NCBI RefSeq assembly: GCF_036346105.1
Contig: NZ_CP107811.1
Location: 930,001 to 994,000 of the forward strand
Length of the DNA stretch: 64,000 bases
Direction: 5' to 3'
From: Streptomyces sp. NBC_00539
GTDB lineage: Bacteria; Actinomycetota; Actinomycetes; Streptomycetales; Streptomycetaceae
Positions 59,428-64,000 of the stretch are shown here, piece by piece. Below the pieces are notes generated by a model. That model worked only from the letters and a program-made list of their open reading frames with translations. It ran no database searches and was not told the origin of the DNA. The translations under genes and the position numbers were made by a program. Numbering within the stretch: the stretch's first letter is position 1; each line of letters begins with the position of its first letter.

Positions 59428-60873
59428 TCAGGCCGCGGGAGCCGGGTAGGTCGGGTACTCGACCCCGGAGACGTGCTGGACGACGCGGATGACCTGGCAC
59501 GAGTAGCCGAACTCGTTGTCGTACCAGAGGTAGAGGATCGCGTTGTCGCCGTCGACCTTCGTCGCGCCCGCGTCGACGATCGAGGAGTGGCGCGAGCCGA
59601 CGAAGTCCATGGAGACGGCGTCGGGCGCGGTGGTGAAGTCGATCTGGCGCTTCAGCGGCGAGTGCAGCGAGACGTCGCGGAGGTAGTCGAGGACCTCTTC
59701 GCGGGTCGTCTCACGGCCCAGGCGCAGGCTGAGGATGGCGATCGAGACGTCCGGGACGGGGACGCGGATCGAGCTGCCGGTGATCGGCGCCTTGAGGTCC
59801 GGCAGCGCCTTGGCGACGGCCGAGGCGGCACCGGTCTCGGTGATCACCATGTTCAGCGGCGCGGAACGGCCGCGGCGGTCGGCCTTGTGGTAGTTGTCCA
59901 GCAGGTTCTGGTCGTTCGTGAACGAGTGGACGGTCTCCACGTGGCCGCGCAGCACGCCGTACTCGTCGTCCATCGCCTTGAGCGGCGGGACGATCGCGTT
60001 GGTGGTGCAGGAGGCGCAGGACAGGATCTGCTCGTCCGGCTTGATCGTGTCGTGGTTGACGCCGTGCACGATGTTCGGGACGTCGCCCTTGCCCGGGGCG
60101 GTCAGGACGACCTTGTCGATACCGGGGCGCAGGTGCTTGGAGAGACCCTCGCGGTCGCGCCACTTGCCGGTGTTGTCGATGAGGATGGCGTCCTTGATGC
60201 CGTACGCCGTGTAGTCGACCTCGGACGGGTCGTTGGCGTAGATCACCTTGATGGTGTTGCCGTTGGCGACGATCGTGCTGCTCGCCTCGTCCACGGTGAT
60301 GGTGCCCTGGAACTGGCCGTGGATGGAGTCGCGGCGCAGCAGCGAGGCGCGCTTGACGAGGTCCTGCTCACCGCCGCCGCGCACGACGATGGCGCGCAGC
60401 CGCAGGCCGTTGCCGGAGCCGGCCTTCTCGATGAGCAGGCGGGCGACGAGGCGGCCGATGCGGCCGAAGCCGTAGAGGACGACGTCGCGACCCGCGCCGC
60501 GCTCGATCTTGTTGGCGCCGGTGGCGCCGGCGACGGCTTCGGCGGTGAACGCGTCGACCGACAGGCCACGGTCATCGGCCTTGTACGTGGCGGCGAGCAT
60601 GCCGATGTCGATCTGGGAAGGACCGAGATCCAGCGCGGAAAGGGCCTGGAGGAAGGGCAGGGTCTCGGTGACCGAGAGCTCCTCGCCGTCGATCTGCCGG
60701 GCGAAGCGGTGGGTCTTGAGGATGCTGACCACCGACTTGTTCACCAAGGAGCGGCTGTGCAGGAGGACGGTGACGTCCTGCTCGCGGTGCAGCTTCCCGA
60801 TGATCGGGATCATCGACTCCGCGATTTCCTCGCGGTTCTTCCAGTGGGTGAACGAGTCGTCGTTGACAGTCAC
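59428..60873 (-). CDS. gap: Glyceraldehyde-3-phosphate dehydrogenase, long form
   Basis: A 481-residue long-form GAPDH. The first about 130 residues are an extension absent from the standard 335-residue enzyme. The NAD fold has YGFGRIGR (134-141) and the catalytic Cys is C289 in SCASCTTNA; the usual form ends in NC, so the last residue differs. The start is a GTG at 60873. Long forms in actinobacteria are separate from the glycolytic gap gene and may work in gluconeogenesis or another direction. It is not in a glycolytic operon. Confidence 0.9.
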   Translation of the reverse strand: MTVNDDSFTHWKNREEIAESMIPIIGKLHREQDVTVLLHSRSLVNKSVVSILKTHRFARQIDGEELSVTETLPFLQALSALDLGPSQIDIGMLAATYKADDRGLSVDAFTAEAVAGATGANKIERGAGRDVVLYGFGRIGRLVARLLIEKAGSGNGLRLRAIVVRGGGEQDLVKRASLLRRDSIHGQFQGTITVDEASSTIVANGNTIKVIYANDPSEVDYTAYGIKDAILIDNTGKWRDREGLSKHLRPGIDKVVLTAPGKGDVPNIVHGVNHDTIKPDEQILSCASCTTNAIVPPLKAMDDEYGVLRGHVETVHSFTNDQNLLDNYHKADRRGRSAPLNMVITETGAASAVAKALPDLKAPITGSSIRVPVPDVSIAILSLRLGRETTREEVLDYLRDVSLHSPLKRQIDFTTAPDAVSMDFVGSRHSSIVDAGATKVDGDNAILYLWYDNEFGYSCQVIRVVQHVSGVEYPTYPAPAA

Positions 60874-60918
60874 AGGTTTATCTTTCGAGCTAGGCGGCGC
60901 TCAGATGCTAACCCACCA

Positions 60919-60940
60919 CCCGTTCGGACCTTCGAACGGG
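60919..60940 (-). terminator. Small hairpin after the NTF2-like gene
   Basis: CCCGTTCG (60919-60926) pairs with CGAACGGG (60933-60940) around GACCTT, seven bases past the NTF2-like stop, and just before the GAPDH leader. Confidence 0.5.
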
Positions 60941-60946
60941 CCCCCC

Positions 60947-61279
60947 TCAACGAGCAGGGCCTGCGTAGTAGCGGCGGCAGGCCCGGAGCATGCCCTCGGC
61001 GGAGAGGGTGAAGACGTCCACGAATTCCCGCTGCTGGGGGGCGACGCGGCCCATCGCCACCACGCAGTCCCCGTCGGCGACGATCCGCGTGATGTGGTGG
61101 CGGGCGCCGAGCGCGGGGCGCTCCAGTTCGGCGACGCCGAGCAGGCCCGCGTGCAGGAGGGACCCGTAGCCGTCGAGGTCGCCCGAGTCGAGGTAGTGGT
61201 AGGCCAGGCGTACGTGGTCGACTCCGGAGTCGGTGACCACGGGGCTCGGCGGCACCCGCCCGGCGTGCCGACTGTTCAT
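60947..61279 (-). CDS. SnoaL/NTF2-like small protein
   Basis: A 110-residue single-domain protein of the NTF2/SnoaL-like fold. It has the helical start VRLAYHYLDSGDLDGYGSLLHAG, followed by beta strands with HHITRIVADGDCVVAMGRV and FVDVFTLSAEG. Such proteins are cyclases or accessory proteins in polyketide loci, or general small-ligand binders. The ATG at 61279 is preferred. It is divergent from the SARP regulator, which often controls antibiotic gene clusters, so a role in that control or in a pathway beyond the window is possible. Confidence 0.8.
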   Translation of the reverse strand: MNSRHAGRVPPSPVVTDSGVDHVRLAYHYLDSGDLDGYGSLLHAGLLGVAELERPALGARHHITRIVADGDCVVAMGRVAPQQREFVDVFTLSAEGMLRACRRYYAGPAR

Positions 61280-61557
61280 CTGGGAAGTCCTTTCGACCTG
61301 CCGCACCCCGTCCGGGTGGCGGCAAGTACACCGTGCGCCGGGTCCGCAACCCGGGGCTATCGCCGCCCTATCACCGCGGCCGCCGGCCCGGCCGCGCGCA
61401 TCGCGGGCTGCGCGCGACGGGCGGCGGTGCGTGAGCGGTGCCTCACCCTCGGTTTACGATCACGCAATCTCCACACCATGGACAACCGTAGAGGTGTTCG
61501 GGGAGACTGACCCTCCCGCTCCACCGTTCCTCTGGCATTTCCCCAGCTGGGAGACTC

Positions 61558-64000
61558 ATGTCCGTTTCGCCCGGCGGCGCTGCCGACACCCCGGATGCGG
61601 TGGTTTTCCGGATCCTCGGCCCTTTACAGGTGGCCGGTCGGCTCGGGCCGGTGCGTATACCGCCGGGGCGGCAGGAGGTCATCCTCGCGGCGCTGCTCCT
61701 GGAGACGAACCGGGTGGTCAGCACCGACTACCTGGTGGACCTGATCTGGGACGACGAGCCGCCGGACACGGCGCGCACCCAGGTGCAGATCTGCGTGTCC
61801 CGGCTTCGCAAACTCTTCTCCAAGGCCGCGATCGCCGCCGCCATCACCACCCGGCCACCCGGGTACGTCCTCAAGACCGAGGGCGACCTGGTGGACTCGG
61901 CGGTGTTCGCGCGCCGCGTCGCCGACGCCCGGACCCTCAGCCGCCAGGGGGCCACGGCCGAGGCCGCCGAACTCCTGCGTTCGGCGGGTGAGTTGTGGCA
62001 GGGCGACTGCCTGAGCGGGGTGTCGAGCGAGACGCTGCGCAGCAAGGCGCTGCAACTGGACGAGGAACGGCTGACGGCGGCCGAGACCCGGATCGACCTG
62101 GAGCTGGCGCTGGGCCGGCACCACCAGCTGGTCGGCGAGATCCAGCTGCTGGTACGGGTGCACCCGCTGCGGGAGCGCCTGCGCGGGCAGTTGATGCTGG
62201 CGCTGTTCCGCTCGGGACGCCAGGCTGAGGCCCTGGAGAGCTACCGGGTGGGGCGCGAGCTGCTGGTGGAGGAGCTCGGGCTGGAACCGGGGGCGGAGCT
62301 GCGCCGCCTGGAGTCCGCCATCCTGTCCGGGGAGGTCCCCCCGGTCCCGTCGGCGGGGACGGGCGGCGGGTACGGCTCCGCGTCCCCCGGCCGGGACGCG
62401 GCCGGCGCCGGTGAGGGCGCGGGCGGCGCCGCACCGGCGGCGGACCGCCCCGGGACGCAGGGCGGCGAGGTGACGCACGGCGGCTCCGGCCCGGCGGACG
62501 ACCGCTCCGGGGCGGCGGGCGGCGGCTCCGGGGCGGCGGGCGGCGGCTCCGGGGCGGCGGCCGCCGACGGGGAGAGACCCGACGGCCGCGCTTCCGTCCC
62601 CGTCGGCAGTGCACCGGCCGCCGGGTCCCCGTACCGCGAGGAAGTCCCGCGCCAGCTCCCGGCCGACACCTCGGACTTCGTGGGCGACGAGGAACAGATC
62701 GTCCACATCGAGCAGACCCTGCTCGGCGGGGGCGGCCGCCGCGCGGTCGGCCTGGCCGTCATCGTCGGCAAGCCCGGCACCGGCAAGTCCACACTGGCCA
62801 CCCACATCGCGCACCGCCTCAGCGACACCGGCTACCCCGACGGGCAGTTGTACTGCGACCTGCGCGGCACCGGCACCCCGGCCACCTCCACCGAGGTGCT
62901 CGGCCGGTTCCTGCGCGCGCTCGGCATCCCCGGGCCGGTCATCCCCGATTCGCAGGACGAGCGGGCCGAGATGTACCGGACCCTGCTCGCCTCGCGCCGC
63001 GTCCTGGTCGTGCTGGACGACGCCGCGTCCGAGAGCCAGATCCGGCCCCTGCTGCCCGGAAGCAACCGCTGCGCCGTACTCGTCACCAGCCGGGTCCGGC
63101 TCACCGGCCTGCCCGGTGCCCACCGCGTCGAGCTCGACGTCATGAGCACCGGGCACGCCATGGAGCTGCTGGCCCGCGTCGTCGGCGCGGACCGCGTGCG
63201 GTGCGAAGAGGTGGCTGCCGAGGCACTGGTGCGGACCGTGGGCGGGCTGCCGCTCGCGCTGCGGATCGTGGCGGCGCGGCTGGCGGCGCGCCCGCACTGG
63301 ACGCTGGCCTCGATGGTGCACCGCCTCGCCAACGAGCGGCACCGCCTGGACGAGCTCACCCACGGCGAGATGACGATGCGCGCCAGCCTCTGCCTGACCC
63401 ATGACGGGCTGGCCCAGGAAGACCGCCGACTGCTGCGGCTGCTGAGCCTGGCGAAGGGGCCGACTCTGCCCGGCTGGCTGGCCGGGGCCCTGCTCGACGA
63501 CCGCCGCCCCTTCCCTTCGGACCTGCTGGAACCACTGGTCGACGTACAGATGCTGGACGTCGTCGGCGTCGAGTCCACGGGCGGCTTCCGCTACCGGTTC
63601 CACGAGATCATCCGGGTGTTCGCGCGGGAGCAGCTCGCGGCGCACGACGAGCCGGCGACGCAGTCGCAGGCCCTCGCCAGGATGCTGGGCGGGTGGATGT
63701 CCTTGGCCGAGCAGGCCCACCGGCGCATCTACGGCGGGGATTTCACCGTCCTGCACGGCAGCGCGCCCCGGTGGGAGCCGCCGGCCGGCTGCGTGGACGA
63801 GCTGCTGGTGGATCCGCTGGAGTGGCTCGACAGCGAGCAGGCGAATCTGGTCCAGGCCGTCGAGCACGCCGCCGAACACGAGATGCACGAGCTGTGCTGG
63901 GACCTGGCGACGACCCTGACGACCCTGTTCGAGGGGCGCGGCTACTTCGACGAGTGGGAGCGTACGCACCAGCTCGCCCTGGCGGCGGTACGGTCGGCCG
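61558..64000 (+). CDS. AfsR/SARP-family regulator with NB-ARC ATPase (3' end outside window)
   Basis: The window holds 814 codons of a large regulator. The N-terminal winged helix (about 20-100) and BTAD helical domain (about 110-260) form the SARP unit that activates antibiotic genes. A long Gly/Ala/Ser-rich linker (about 262-360, with a thrice-repeated GGGSGAA) leads to an NB-ARC STAND ATPase, whose P-loop is GKPGTGKS (404-411) and whose Walker B-like strand is VLVVLDDAA. A tetratricopeptide-like region begins near the end. GGGAG precedes the ATG at 61558. Its target genes are unknown. Confidence 0.9.
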   Translation, partial: MSVSPGGAADTPDAVVFRILGPLQVAGRLGPVRIPPGRQEVILAALLLETNRVVSTDYLVDLIWDDEPPDTARTQVQICVSRLRKLFSKAAIAAAITTRPPGYVLKTEGDLVDSAVFARRVADARTLSRQGATAEAAELLRSAGELWQGDCLSGVSSETLRSKALQLDEERLTAAETRIDLELALGRHHQLVGEIQLLVRVHPLRERLRGQLMLALFRSGRQAEALESYRVGRELLVEELGLEPGAELRRLESAILSGEVPPVPSAGTGGGYGSASPGRDAAGAGEGAGGAAPAADRPGTQGGEVTHGGSGPADDRSGAAGGGSGAAGGGSGAAAADGERPDGRASVPVGSAPAAGSPYREEVPRQLPADTSDFVGDEEQIVHIEQTLLGGGGRRAVGLAVIVGKPGTGKSTLATHIAHRLSDTGYPDGQLYCDLRGTGTPATSTEVLGRFLRALGIPGPVIPDSQDERAEMYRTLLASRRVLVVLDDAASESQIRPLLPGSNRCAVLVTSRVRLTGLPGAHRVELDVMSTGHAMELLARVVGADRVRCEEVAAEALVRTVGGLPLALRIVAARLAARPHWTLASMVHRLANERHRLDELTHGEMTMRASLCLTHDGLAQEDRRLLRLLSLAKGPTLPGWLAGALLDDRRPFPSDLLEPLVDVQMLDVVGVESTGGFRYRFHEIIRVFAREQLAAHDEPATQSQALARMLGGWMSLAEQAHRRIYGGDFTVLHGSAPRWEPPAGCVDELLVDPLEWLDSEQANLVQAVEHAAEHEMHELCWDLATTLTTLFEGRGYFDEWERTHQLALAAVRSA

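Noticed and set aside
1-64000. tRNA, rRNA, insertion sequence or prophage genes
   Set aside because: I looked for tRNA-like cloverleaf ends, transposase motifs and phage genes, and found none I could support. A covariance-model scan would be needed to exclude small RNAs.

Overview
The window is high-GC actinobacterial DNA and almost certainly comes from a Streptomyces chromosome. The signs are G/C-rich third codon positions, frequent GTG starts, 4-base stop/start overlaps, long hairpins without a U tract after many genes, and lineage-typical families: XRE/DUF5753 with DUF397, a DUF574-type methyltransferase, an LAxTG sortase substrate, actinobacterial CtaF, DUF5997, and an AfsR/SARP regulator. 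I found no rRNA, tRNA, CRISPR array, insertion sequence or phage gene. The genus is an inference from gene content, and I cannot place the window on the chromosome.

1-14 kb: regulators, transport and glycan breakdown. A truncated GH20 hexosaminidase lipoprotein, a HbpS/GlcG protein and a MarR/MFS divergent pair are followed by an LAxTG surface protein, an ECF sigma factor and a one-TM putative anti-sigma partner. A MocR regulator faces an EamA exporter, with an AraC regulator next. A large secreted GH101 endo-alpha-N-acetylgalactosaminidase follows, so two secreted amino-sugar glycosidases lie within 14 kb.

14-26 kb: a UPF0145 protein, a DUF574 methyltransferase, an NmrA-like protein and an XRE/DUF397 pair flanked by two palindromes. 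Next comes a secreted SH3 protein whose SH3 fold appears split by a repeat insert. The most distinctive locus is a minus-strand run of RNA ligase (T4 Rnl1-like), 5'-kinase/3'-phosphatase (T4 Pnkp-like) and a NYN nuclease-like protein, which looks like an RNA-repair cassette. A VOC protein, TDT transporter, AlkB, a LysR-like protein without a DNA-binding domain facing DUF5997, and a YbdK-type ligase complete this part.

26-48.5 kb: a redox and stress-rich stretch. It holds CsbD, DUF6328, an MFS porter, an extra aa3 oxidase pair (ctaD-ctaF) facing a stand-alone cytochrome b, DUF1360, a cysteine hydrolase, and a coupled run of glutamine amidotransferase, heme-oxygenase-like iron enzyme and HemK-like methyltransferase. 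A Zn-alcohol dehydrogenase, an epimerase/HAD pair, a Rho_N small protein, a CYP152-type P450 peroxygenase, a CDGSH protein with an SDR, two adjacent paralogues, YnfA, GrpE-DnaK without DnaJ, and DUF72 follow.

48.5-64 kb: a large YfhO-like membrane protein, a secreted Ig-like protein, an MFS exporter separated from a sensor SpoIIE phosphatase by two strong palindromes, an Lrp/AsnC regulator facing an EamA exporter-aminotransferase operon, a small lipoprotein, a long-form GAPDH, an NTF2-like protein, and a SARP/NB-ARC regulator that runs off the end of the window.
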